64,000 nucleotides of DNA, taken from assembly GCF_030770395.1 (NCBI RefSeq), contig NZ_CP132480.1, positions 3,427,801 to 3,491,800 on the forward strand, written 5' to 3'. Of this stretch, positions 27,401 to 35,165 are shown piece after piece (position 1 is the stretch's first letter; the number at the start of each line of letters is the position of its first letter). The position numbers and the translations under genes are program-made. Below the pieces are notes generated by a model that saw nothing but the letters and a program-made list of their open reading frames with translations, was not told the DNA's origin and ran no database searches. This DNA comes from Telluria beijingensis. Its GTDB lineage: Bacteria; Pseudomonadota; Gammaproteobacteria; Burkholderiales; Burkholderiaceae_D.

Positions 27401-28627
27401 TTGCCCCATCTGCGCCAGCACGCCGGCCAGCTGGGCCGACCACAGGTCGAAGCCGGCCGCCTCGGACTGGACCAGCATCTCTTCCAGGCGCGCGCGCTGG
27501 CTGCTCAATGCCGGCAGCGCCAGCCAGTAGTGGATCAGGGCGCGGAACACGGTCGGCTCCAGCGACAGCTCCCAGCTGCGGGTGGCGAACAGCGCGGCGT
27601 CGACGGTGCCGCGCTGGATCTCGTGCAGCATGCCGAGCTGGAACCAGACCGCATTGTCGGGCCGCTGCACTGCGCGCGTCTCGATCTCGAGCCAGCTGTC
27701 CGCCAGCTTGCGATGGCCGGGATCGCTGCTGCGCAGCAGGGCGGCCATCGCGATGTGCGCGCAATGGCCATCGAATACCGCCTTGCGCTTGCCGGTCTCG
27801 CGCCGCAATTGCTTGATCGACGCATCGATGCCGGCCAGGCCCGTCTCCGGATCGTCGCGCAATACCTGCACCACGCTGCGCAGGAACAGGCCGGGCGAAT
27901 CGCTCATCTCGTTCACCAGCAGCAGGGCGTCGTCCAGGCGGCCGCACAGGATGTAGTGCTCGCCCAGCGAGCGGCGCAGCGGGCTTTCGGGGCTGCTGCG
28001 CGGGATCAGGCGCTCGGCGTACTCGCGCACGGCCGGCGCGAGCAGGGGTTCGCTGCGCGCATGCATGACCAGGATGTGCAGGATGCCTTCGCGCAGGCGC
28101 GGGTGGATGCGCTCCATCAGCGCCGCCGCGAATGGACGCGCGCAGACGTCGACCAGCGGATGCAGGTAGCTGGCCTCGTGGCAGCGCTGGCAGGCATCCA
28201 GCAGGGGCGAGACGACGTCGTATTCCTGTCCGGTGAGCAGGGCGATGCGCAGCAGGGCCAGGCCCTGGCGGTAGCTGCGCAGCATCAGGTTGCCCTGCCA
28301 GTCGCGGCGCACGGTCGAGACCTGGGCATAGGCGGCGGCCACGCCGTCGAACAGGCCGTCGTCGAGGGCCGCGTCCAGCACCGGCCAGGCCAGTTCCGGC
28401 GCGATGCCGGTGCCGCGTTCGCCCATGTCGGCCACCAGGCCCCGCTCGCGCAGGCGCGCCAGTTCATCGACCCATTGCGCGATCGGCAGCGCCACGCCCA
28501 GCGCCCGCATATGCTCCAGGATGCGCTGGCGGCCCATCGGCTCGCCCGCGATCGCCAGCACCACCAGCAGCGCGCGCTCTTCCGCCGTGCAGGCGGCCAG
28601 GCGCGCGTTCACGTCCACTACCGTCAT
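24491..28627 (-). CDS. SNF2-family DEAD/DEAH-box helicase, 1378 aa
   Basis: A very large ATP-dependent DNA translocase. The C-terminal third is a SNF2 motor: DDMGLGKT with Walker lysine K947, LDEAQAIKN with D1035-E1036, then the helicase C lobe with [32 protein letters not shown] and the [26 protein letters not shown] block that is diagnostic of SNF2. The first 900 or so residues have no domain I can name; they look helical and leucine/arginine-rich in the first 450 residues, perhaps TPR-like. It starts at ATG 28627 inside the end of the S9 peptidase gene (4-bp overlap), so the two are probably co-translated. Role unknown: chromatin remodelling, transcription recycling or DNA repair are all possible for bacterial SNF2 proteins. 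Confidence 0.88.
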   Translation of the reverse strand: [1378 protein letters not shown]

Positions 28628-30555
28628 CCGAGGTTCTCGATCGTTACTTCAGGCAGGTCTGCCGGCACCGGAATGCCGAACACGCGCAGGTAGAACACCA
28701 GCTCCGCTTCCAGCGTGCGCACCACGCTCTCCGCCTTGCGGAAGCCGTGGCCTTCGCCCTCGAGCGTCAGGTAGGCCACCGGCAGCTTGCGCGCGCGCAG
28801 TGCCTCGACCACGCTTTCGGATTGCTGCGGCGGCACCACCTTGTCGTCCAGGCCCTGGAAGAAGATCATCGGCTGCCGCAATTTGTCGGTGTGGTGGATC
28901 GGCGAGCGTGCGCGGTAGGCCTCGGCGGCGGTGTCCGGCGGCGCGATCAGGTACTGGTTGTAGTGCGACTCGAACTTGTGCGAGTCGGCGTCCAGGCCGG
29001 CCAGGTCGGACACGCCATAGTAGCTGGCGCCGGCCTTGAACACGTCGTGGAAGGCGAGGCTCGATAACACCGTCAGGCCGCCGGCGCTGCTGCCGCGGAT
29101 CAAAAGGCGATCGGGATCGACGATGCCTTGCGCCGCCAGGTGGCGCGCGCCGGCCACGCAATCCTCGACGTCCACCACGCCCCACTGGTGCTTGAGCAGG
29201 TTGCGGTAGTCGCGCCCGAAGCCGGTGCTGCCGCCATAGTTCACGTCGAGCACGGCGAAGCCACGGCTGGTCCAGTATTGGGTGGACAGCTTGAGGGTGC
29301 TGGCCGCCATGCCGGTCGGGCCGCCATGGCCGATCACGATCAGCGGCGGCAGTTCATCGGCCAGCGGCACATGGTCGGCATTGGCCGGCGCATAGTAGAA
29401 CGCATGCGCCACGCGGCCGTTCCCGCTCGGGTAGTCGATCGCCAGCGGCACCGACAGGTAGCCGGCGGCCGGCGGTTGCGGGATCGAGTGGGCCAATACC
29501 TCGGTAACACTGCTTTCCAGGTCGATCCGCGCCAGCTCGGGCGCGATGGTCGGCGCGCCGCCCAGCACGGCCACGACGTCGCCCTGCACGCGCAGTTCGC
29601 GGATCTCTTCATACGGCGATTCGAGCGGCACCAGGTTGCCGTGCGAAAGGCGCGCCAGGTAGCTGACACCTTTTTCGATGTATGCGCACACGATCTCGTC
29701 GTCGGAGCGGAAGCCGTACAGCGAGCCGCCGAAGCTCCAGTGCGGGCCGCCGAATTCGGCCGCGCGCGGGCACAGCGCATGCACCACGCCATGGTCGAAG
29801 CGGTACAGGTTCCACCAGCCGCTGCGGTCGGATACGAAGTGCAGCACGCCGCCGGGCGACCATTCGGGCTGGCAGATCGATTCTTCCGGGCCGCCTGCAA
29901 CCAGGCGGCCGTTCACCAGGCTGCCGTCGTCCGCCACGTCGGCCAGCCACAATTCCGTGCCTTCCCACGGCATGCGCGGATGGTCCCAGCACAGCCAGGC
30001 CAGCTGGCGGCCATCGGGCGACAGTCGCGGCGCCGCATAGAAGTCGTTGCCGTCGACCAGCACGGTCTCGACGCCGTCGAAGCCGACCGCGGCCAGGGTG
30101 TTGACCGGGTAGGTGGCGCCGGCGGAATGATCCTCGCGCACCGCCACCAGGCGCCGGCGCGCGCCATCGAGCACGAAGTCGGCAAAGCGGTGGCCCGTGG
30201 CCTCGGCGGTCACGGCTACTGGCTGGCCGCCGGCCTCGACCCGGTACAGGCGGTTGTCCACATGGTGCGAGAACCAGGCCACGCCACCGGCCAGCAGGCA
30301 GGCGCCGCCGCCGTATTCGTGGACGCGGCTGCGCACATTGAACGGCGCCGGGGTCAGTTCGCGCGTGCCGCTGCCATCGTGGACCATGAGCGTCGTGCGT
30401 CCTGCCTCGCTGGCGCGGCCTTCGAGCCAGCCGAGATACGGGCCGTCGAGCATCAACTGCGCCAGCGGCACCGCGCCGGCGGCGACCACCGCGGCGCTGA
30501 TCGGGGAAGGCCAGGCGCCGCACGGCGCCGGTTGTTTGCTAGTGGCAATCGTCAT
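28624..30555 (-). CDS. S9 family prolyl oligopeptidase-type peptidase
   Basis: A 643-aa protein without an obvious signal peptide. The N-terminal two thirds form a beta-propeller-like region (repeated SPDG and W-N-LYR type strands). The C-terminal alpha/beta-hydrolase has the nucleophile motif GSSAGG (S490), the aspartate in GLDDKVVPPQQSE and the histidine in EGEGHGF. This is the acylaminoacyl-peptidase/dipeptidyl-peptidase subfamily. ATG 30555 is preceded by GGAAAGAG; upstream in-frame starts would run over the hemE promoter region. A perfect TATAAT on this strand at 30586-30591 fits a start site about 30 bp upstream. It is the first gene of the minus-strand S9-SNF2-DUF885 set. Confidence 0.88.
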   Translation of the reverse strand: MTIATSKQPAPCGAWPSPISAAVVAAGAVPLAQLMLDGPYLGWLEGRASEAGRTTLMVHDGSGTRELTPAPFNVRSRVHEYGGGACLLAGGVAWFSHHVDNRLYRVEAGGQPVAVTAEATGHRFADFVLDGARRRLVAVREDHSAGATYPVNTLAAVGFDGVETVLVDGNDFYAAPRLSPDGRQLAWLCWDHPRMPWEGTELWLADVADDGSLVNGRLVAGGPEESICQPEWSPGGVLHFVSDRSGWWNLYRFDHGVVHALCPRAAEFGGPHWSFGGSLYGFRSDDEIVCAYIEKGVSYLARLSHGNLVPLESPYEEIRELRVQGDVVAVLGGAPTIAPELARIDLESSVTEVLAHSIPQPPAAGYLSVPLAIDYPSGNGRVAHAFYYAPANADHVPLADELPPLIVIGHGGPTGMAASTLKLSTQYWTSRGFAVLDVNYGGSTGFGRDYRNLLKHQWGVVDVEDCVAGARHLAAQGIVDPDRLLIRGSSAGGLTVLSSLAFHDVFKAGASYYGVSDLAGLDADSHKFESHYNQYLIAPPDTAAEAYRARSPIHHTDKLRQPMIFFQGLDDKVVPPQQSESVVEALRARKLPVAYLTLEGEGHGFRKAESVVRTLEAELVFYLRVFGIPVPADLPEVTIENLG

Positions 30556-30585
30556 GGTCTGAACTCTTTCCTTGGTCGGACGGGC

Positions 30586-30614
30586 ATTATAGTGTTTGCC
30601 CAAGAATGCGATAA
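30586..30614 (-). promoter_or_regulatory. Candidate promoter of the S9-SNF2 transcript
   Basis: On the minus strand, TATAAT (30586-30591) is preceded at 17-bp spacing by TTATCG (30609-30614), a weak -35 match. The divergent hemE gene also shows a -10-like GATAAT at 30610-30615, so the two promoters would overlap in this 91-bp intergenic region. Confidence 0.5.
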
Positions 30615-30646
30615 TAGCCGTTTCCCTATCGACGCCCTTGTCAGCC

Positions 30647-31729
30647 ATGCCACAATTTGCCCCGCTCCAGAACGACACCTTCCTGCGTGCGCTGTTGCGC
30701 CAGCCGACCGACTACACCCCGGTGTGGCTGATGCGCCAGGCGGGCCGCTACCTGCCGGAATACCGCGCCACCCGCGCGCGCGCCGGCTCGTTCCTGGGGC
30801 TGGCGAAGAATCCCGACTACGCCACCGAAGTCACCTTGCAGCCGATCGACCGCTATCCGCTGGACGCGTCGATCCTGTTCTCGGACATCCTGACGGTGCC
30901 GGATGCGATGGGCCTGGGCCTGTATTTCGCCGACGGCGAAGGCCCGAAATTCGAGCGTCCGCTGCGTACCGAAGCCGAAGTGAATGCCCTCGCCGTGCCC
31001 GACATGGCCTCGCTCGACTACGTGTTCAAGGCCGTGACCTCGATCCGCAGCGCGCTGAATGGCCGCGTGCCGCTGATCGGTTTCTCGGGCAGCCCGTGGA
31101 CGCTGGCCTGCTATATGGTCGAAGGCGGCGGCTCGCGCGAGTTCCACACGGTGAAAAAGATGCTGTACAGCCGTCCCGACCTGATGCACCGCATCCTCGA
31201 CATCAATGCGCAGTCCGTGACCGCCTACCTGAACGCCCAGATCGACGCCGGCGCCCAGGCCGTGATGATCTTCGATTCCTGGGGCGGCGCGCTGGCCGAT
31301 GGCGCCTACCAGGCATTCTCGCTGGATTACATGCGCAAGATCGTGGCGGGCCTGAAGCGGGAACACGACGGCGTGCGCATCCCCGCCATCGTGTTCACCA
31401 AGGGCGGCGGCATCTGGCTGGACGAGATGGCCGACATCGGCGCCGATGCGCTGGGCCTGGACTGGACCGTGAACCTGGGCCGCGCGCGCAGCCTGGTGGG
31501 CGACCGCGTGGCGCTGCAGGGCAACCTCGATCCGGCCATCCTGTTCGCCGAGCCGGAGCAGATCCGCGCCGAGGTCGAGCGTTCGCTCTCCGCCTACGGC
31601 GCGCCGTCGAACGGCCATGGCCATGTCTTCAACCTGGGCCACGGCATCTCGCAATTCACGCCGCCGGAATCGGTCAGCGCCATGGTCGAGGCCGTGCACG
31701 GTTTCAGCCGCAAGCAGCGCGCCGCCTGA
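30647..31729 (+). CDS. hemE: Uroporphyrinogen decarboxylase
   Basis: A 360-aa HemE, which removes four carboxyl groups from uroporphyrinogen III to give coproporphyrinogen III in heme synthesis. The N-terminal [19 protein letters not shown] carries the essential arginines and the central [16 protein letters not shown] and FDSWGG motifs are intact; HVFNLGHGI is near the C-terminus. ATG 30647 gives a normal length; an in-frame TTG at 30596 is possible but would extend the protein over the promoter. Downstream is an unusually long 548-bp gap to priA. Confidence 0.96.
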   Translation: MPQFAPLQNDTFLRALLRQPTDYTPVWLMRQAGRYLPEYRATRARAGSFLGLAKNPDYATEVTLQPIDRYPLDASILFSDILTVPDAMGLGLYFADGEGPKFERPLRTEAEVNALAVPDMASLDYVFKAVTSIRSALNGRVPLIGFSGSPWTLACYMVEGGGSREFHTVKKMLYSRPDLMHRILDINAQSVTAYLNAQIDAGAQAVMIFDSWGGALADGAYQAFSLDYMRKIVAGLKREHDGVRIPAIVFTKGGGIWLDEMADIGADALGLDWTVNLGRARSLVGDRVALQGNLDPAILFAEPEQIRAEVERSLSAYGAPSNGHGHVFNLGHGISQFTPPESVSAMVEAVHGFSRKQRAA

Positions 31730-31785
31730 GTCATCCCCCACGACTGGCGGCGCCTCTTGACAAGACCGCCAGCTCGACCCCTCAC

Positions 31786-32268
31786 TTGTTCACAACTTCC
31801 TAAAAGCGGGTAAAAATTCCTGTGGACATCTCGGAACTTGCTGAATCAAGCTACAAGGCTGATTTATAAGCGTTTTTTGATTCGGTATCCTGCTGAGTGC
31901 CTCGCGCACCACAAGGTTGTCCAGTAGAATTCAGCCATGTCGGGCTCCTTGTTCACAAAGTTATCAACAGACGATTTGGCAATGGGGAAAAGTGCTTGGT
32001 TTACCGTGACTTAGCGCGCTTCTTCAAGTGTTGCCTTAAGTTTGTGATGCAATGCGGCGAGTTTTCCACGTCCGGCACCCTACTTATGCACAACGCGGGA
32101 AATGTGCCCCAGCTTGTTAACAGCTCTCAAGACGAATATGCAAGCTATTGATTCATAAGCGAAAAATTGTCTTGAATTTGAGAATTATCGATAATGACTT
32201 GATCTAACGTAAACCTTTGACAGGGTCAAGTCCCACGCTATTCACAAAGTTTTCCACAGATTTGCACA
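31786..32268. promoter_or_regulatory. Cluster of DnaA-box-like motifs in the hemE-priA intergenic region
   Basis: The 548 bp between hemE and priA (31730-32277) hold no convincing gene and are more AT-rich than the flanks. Against the DnaA box TTATNCACA I see one perfect copy (32084-32092). Five copies have one mismatch: 31786-31794, 31949-31957, 31961-31969, 32238-32246 and 32250-32258. All six read in the plus direction, and two pairs are spaced exactly 12 bp start to start. Further copies with two mismatches occur at 32062, 32114 and 32260. A perfect 12-bp palindrome ATTATCGATAAT (32184-32195) lies in an AT-rich stretch (32150-32220) between the boxes. The layout resembles a replication origin or another DnaA-controlled region. 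Confidence 0.6.
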
Positions 32269-32277
32269 GGGCCCAGA

Positions 32278-34308
32278 TTGTCCACCAGCACCGATAGCAC
32301 CCGCGCGCACTGCTTTCTCGAAGTCGTGCTCGATACCCCGCTGAACAGCAGCTTCGATTACCGCTGGCCTTGCCAACCGGGCGAGGAGCCGCTGCCCGGC
32401 CAGCTGGCGCTGGTGCCGTTCGCGCGGCGCGAGGTGATGGCCCTGATCGTCGCGGTCAAGCACGAGAGCGCGATCGCGCCCGACAAGCTGAAAGATGCGC
32501 TGGCCGTGCGCAGCCAGCTGTCGCCCCTGCCGGAACGCTGGATCGCCCTGGCGCGCTTCGCCGCCGATTATTATCAACGGCCGCTGGGCGAGGTGGCGCT
32601 GCCCGGCCTGCCCAAGAACCTGCGCGTGCCCAAGACCGTGGCGCTGGACCGCGCCCTCAAGAAGCTGGGCAAGCTCGATCCGCAGCAGGATGCGACGGCG
32701 GTCGACATGCCGGTGCTGAACGCCGCCCAGCAGCAGGCCGCCGATGCCATCGGCGGCGCCGCCGGCTTCACGCCGCTGCTGCTATGGGGCGTGACCGGCA
32801 GCGGCAAGACCGAGGTCTACCTCCAGGCCTGCGCCCAGGTCTTGCAACGCGACCCGCAGGCGCAGATCCTGATCCTGGTCCCCGAGATCAACCTGACGCC
32901 CCAGCTGGAAGGGAATATCCGGGCCCGCTTCCCGGGCATGATGCTGGCGACCCTGCACAGCAGCCTGTCCGAGGGCGAGCGCATGCTGCACTGGCTGGCC
33001 GCGCACGGCGGCCAGGCGCGCATCGTGCTCGGCACCCGGCTGGCGATCCTGGCCTCGATGCCGAACCTGCGCCTGATCGTGATCGACGAAGAGCACGACC
33101 CTTCGTACAAGCAGCAGGAAGGGCTGCGCTATTCGGCGCGCGACCTGGCCGTGTGGCGCGCCCACCAGCTGGGCATCCCGATCGTGCTGGGCTCGGCCAC
33201 GCCGTCGCTCGAATCCTGGCATCACGCGCGTTCGGGGCGCTACCGGCGGCTGGACCTGCGCGAGCGCGCCGTGCGCGACGCCGTCCTGCCCAAGGTGCGC
33301 CTGGTGGACATGGAGCGCGACCGCGCGCGCGACGGCTTGACGAGCGAGATGCTGGCGGCACTGCGCGGCCGCCTGGAACGCGGCGAGCAATCGCTGCTGT
33401 TCCTGAACCGGCGTGGCTATGCCCCGGTGATATCTTGCGATGCTTGCGGCTGGATCAGCAACTGCACCCGCTGCACCGCCTTCATGGTGCTGCACAAGCC
33501 CGAGCATCGGCTGCGCTGTCATCACTGCAGCCTCGAATTGCGTATTCCGCGCCATTGCCCCACCTGCGGCAACGTCGACCTGCAGCCGCTGGGACGCGGC
33601 ACCCAGCGCGTGGAAGAAGGATTGCAGGCGCTGTTCCCCGAGGCGCGCATCCTGCGCATCGACGCCGACTCCACGCGCCTGAAGGGCAGCGCGCAAGCCG
33701 CCTTCGACAGCGTGCACCGGGGCGAAGTCGATATTCTGATCGGCACGCAGATGGTCGCCAAGGGCCACGACTTCAAGAAGCTGACCCTGGTCGGGATCCT
33801 GAACCCGGATACCGCGCTGTTCTCGCAGGACTACCGCGCCAGCGAGCGCCTGTTCGCGCAGCTGATGCAGGTGGCGGGACGGGCGGGGCGGGCCGGCCTG
33901 GCATCCGAGGTGCTGGTGCAGACGCGCTATGTGCAGCATCCGTTGTACGGCGCGGTGATGCGCCACGACTACGAGCGCTTCGCCGGCCAGTTGCTGGACG
34001 AGCGCCAGGAGGCCGGCCTGCCGCCCTTCATGTACCAGGCCTTGCTGCGGGCCGAGGCGAAGGAGCTGCCGATCGCGATCGACTTCCTGGAAGCGGCGCG
34101 CGACTGCCTGCCGGCCGATGGCATCCTGATCAACGACCCGATCCCGATGACGATGACGCGGGTCCACAACGTGGACCGCGCCCAGCTGCTGGTCGAGTCC
34201 AGCTCGCGGCCTGCGCTGCAGGCCTTCCTGCGGGTCTGGGTCGAGCAGCTGCGGGCCATGAAGGCCCGCGTCAAGTGGTCGCTCGAGGTCGACCCGCTCG
34301 ATATTTAA
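32278..34308 (+). CDS. priA: Primosomal protein N' (replication restart helicase PriA)
   Basis: A 676-aa PriA, which recognises stalled forks and loads the replisome. The N-terminal DNA-binding domain (CFLEVVLDTPLNSSFDYRW...) is followed by Walker A GVTGSGKTEVY (K177), DEEH at 270-273, and the zinc-binding region with paired cysteines CDACGW, CTRC, CHHC and CPTCG between motifs IV and V, then the helicase C lobe with GTQMVAKGHDF. The start is TTG 32278: AGGG at 32268-32271 is well placed, and the PriA N-terminus begins right here with no ATG available. The DnaA-box-like motifs end about 10-20 bp before the start. The stop codon overlaps the stop of the convergent PEP-CTERM gene. Confidence 0.93.
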   Translation: MSTSTDSTRAHCFLEVVLDTPLNSSFDYRWPCQPGEEPLPGQLALVPFARREVMALIVAVKHESAIAPDKLKDALAVRSQLSPLPERWIALARFAADYYQRPLGEVALPGLPKNLRVPKTVALDRALKKLGKLDPQQDATAVDMPVLNAAQQQAADAIGGAAGFTPLLLWGVTGSGKTEVYLQACAQVLQRDPQAQILILVPEINLTPQLEGNIRARFPGMMLATLHSSLSEGERMLHWLAAHGGQARIVLGTRLAILASMPNLRLIVIDEEHDPSYKQQEGLRYSARDLAVWRAHQLGIPIVLGSATPSLESWHHARSGRYRRLDLRERAVRDAVLPKVRLVDMERDRARDGLTSEMLAALRGRLERGEQSLLFLNRRGYAPVISCDACGWISNCTRCTAFMVLHKPEHRLRCHHCSLELRIPRHCPTCGNVDLQPLGRGTQRVEEGLQALFPEARILRIDADSTRLKGSAQAAFDSVHRGEVDILIGTQMVAKGHDFKKLTLVGILNPDTALFSQDYRASERLFAQLMQVAGRAGRAGLASEVLVQTRYVQHPLYGAVMRHDYERFAGQLLDERQEAGLPPFMYQALLRAEAKELPIAIDFLEAARDCLPADGILINDPIPMTMTRVHNVDRAQLLVESSSRPALQAFLRVWVEQLRAMKARVKWSLEVDPLDI

Positions 34309-34919
34309 GCGGCGAGCTTGCCGGCGCGGCGGCGGCGGCCGGCGTAGCCCAGCATGGCCAGGCCGGCGCCCATCAGCAGGGTGGTGGCGGGCTCGGGGAC
34401 TTCGCCAGGCTCTTCGATGTCGACCGTGTCGTAGCCGAAGGTGAAGGAGCCGAAGTTCCACATGCCGTCTGGATTGACCGCCAAGTCATCGAAGCGGTCG
34501 ATGAATTCCAGGCGCAGGATGCCGTCGGCGCCGACGGCGAAGCTTCGGCCGACGGCGACCAGGTCGAGCGATTCCGAGTAGCTTGCCGTGCCGGGGAACT
34601 CGTCAAACAGGCCGGGTACCAGGGTAACGCCTGGACCCTGGTCCTTGGCCGAGGTCTCGATCACGACGCCTATTTCCAACAGATAGCTTGGGTCGTAGGC
34701 AGTGAGGTTGACGGTATAGTCCAGGCTGGTAATGACCGAATTGGCGCCAACGTTGAATGTCAGCACCGTATTGCGTTCATCGTCCACCGGGCCAAAGCTT
34801 TCGATCCCAGCCACGTCGACGACCAGTGTCATCGGGGCTGCGGACAGCGAGGTGCAGGCGAGCAAGGACAGGCCGGCAATGAACTTCTTGGTAATGTTAT
34901 GAACAACGGATAATGTCAT
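34305..34919 (-). CDS. PEP-CTERM sorting-domain protein
   Basis: A 204-aa exported protein. An N-terminal signal peptide (about residues 1-27) leads a beta-rich region of about 140 residues without a recognisable domain. The C-terminal PEP-CTERM signal VPEPATTLLMGAGLAMLGYA is followed by a basic tail RRRR. Such proteins are processed by an exosortase and are typically surface or exopolysaccharide-linked; no exosortase gene is in the window. ATG 34919 is chosen because GGGGGA lies 5 bp before it. It converges with priA, and the two stop codons overlap (34305-34308). Confidence 0.88.
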   Translation of the reverse strand: MTLSVVHNITKKFIAGLSLLACTSLSAAPMTLVVDVAGIESFGPVDDERNTVLTFNVGANSVITSLDYTVNLTAYDPSYLLEIGVVIETSAKDQGPGVTLVPGLFDEFPGTASYSESLDLVAVGRSFAVGADGILRLEFIDRFDDLAVNPDGMWNFGSFTFGYDTVDIEEPGEVPEPATTLLMGAGLAMLGYAGRRRRAGKLAA

Positions 34920-35014
34920 GAGATTCCCCCATATAGTGTCTAGGTTTAAGGGACGCAAAAATCGTGCCGAAAATTCGTATCTGCGTAATCGATTGATTTA
35001 AAACATCAAATCAA

Positions 35015-35034
35015 ATATGGTCAATTTGCCATAT
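35015..35034. other. Inverted repeat ATATGG/CCATAT upstream of the lpd-like gene
   Basis: A perfect 6-bp dyad with 8-bp spacer lies in the 246-bp AT-rich region between the divergent PEP-CTERM and dihydrolipoyl-dehydrogenase-like genes. It has the size of a transcription-factor site, but no regulator is encoded next to it. Confidence 0.3.
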
Positions 35035-35165
35035 GACAAAGTGTAAATTTTCTCGACATCGGTAGAGCTGAGAGAAGGTTACCGCTGGTATCGCTAAAGG
35101 GCTGCATTGCCCACCGGGCGCGGCAAAATAGCGTATCGTCTTGCCAGGCTATCGTGGAGAGCAAC

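Noticed and set aside
24593..28693. Very long plus-strand open frame opposite the SNF2 gene
   Set aside because: High-GC codon use leaves the antisense frame open. The translation is rich in Arg/Gln/His/Ala with no motifs, while the minus strand encodes a clear SNF2 helicase.
31897..32151. 84-codon plus-strand frame in the hemE-priA gap
   Set aside because: No resemblance to any family, no ribosome site, and its sequence consists of the AT-rich DNA with DnaA-box-like motifs; the region behaves as regulatory DNA.
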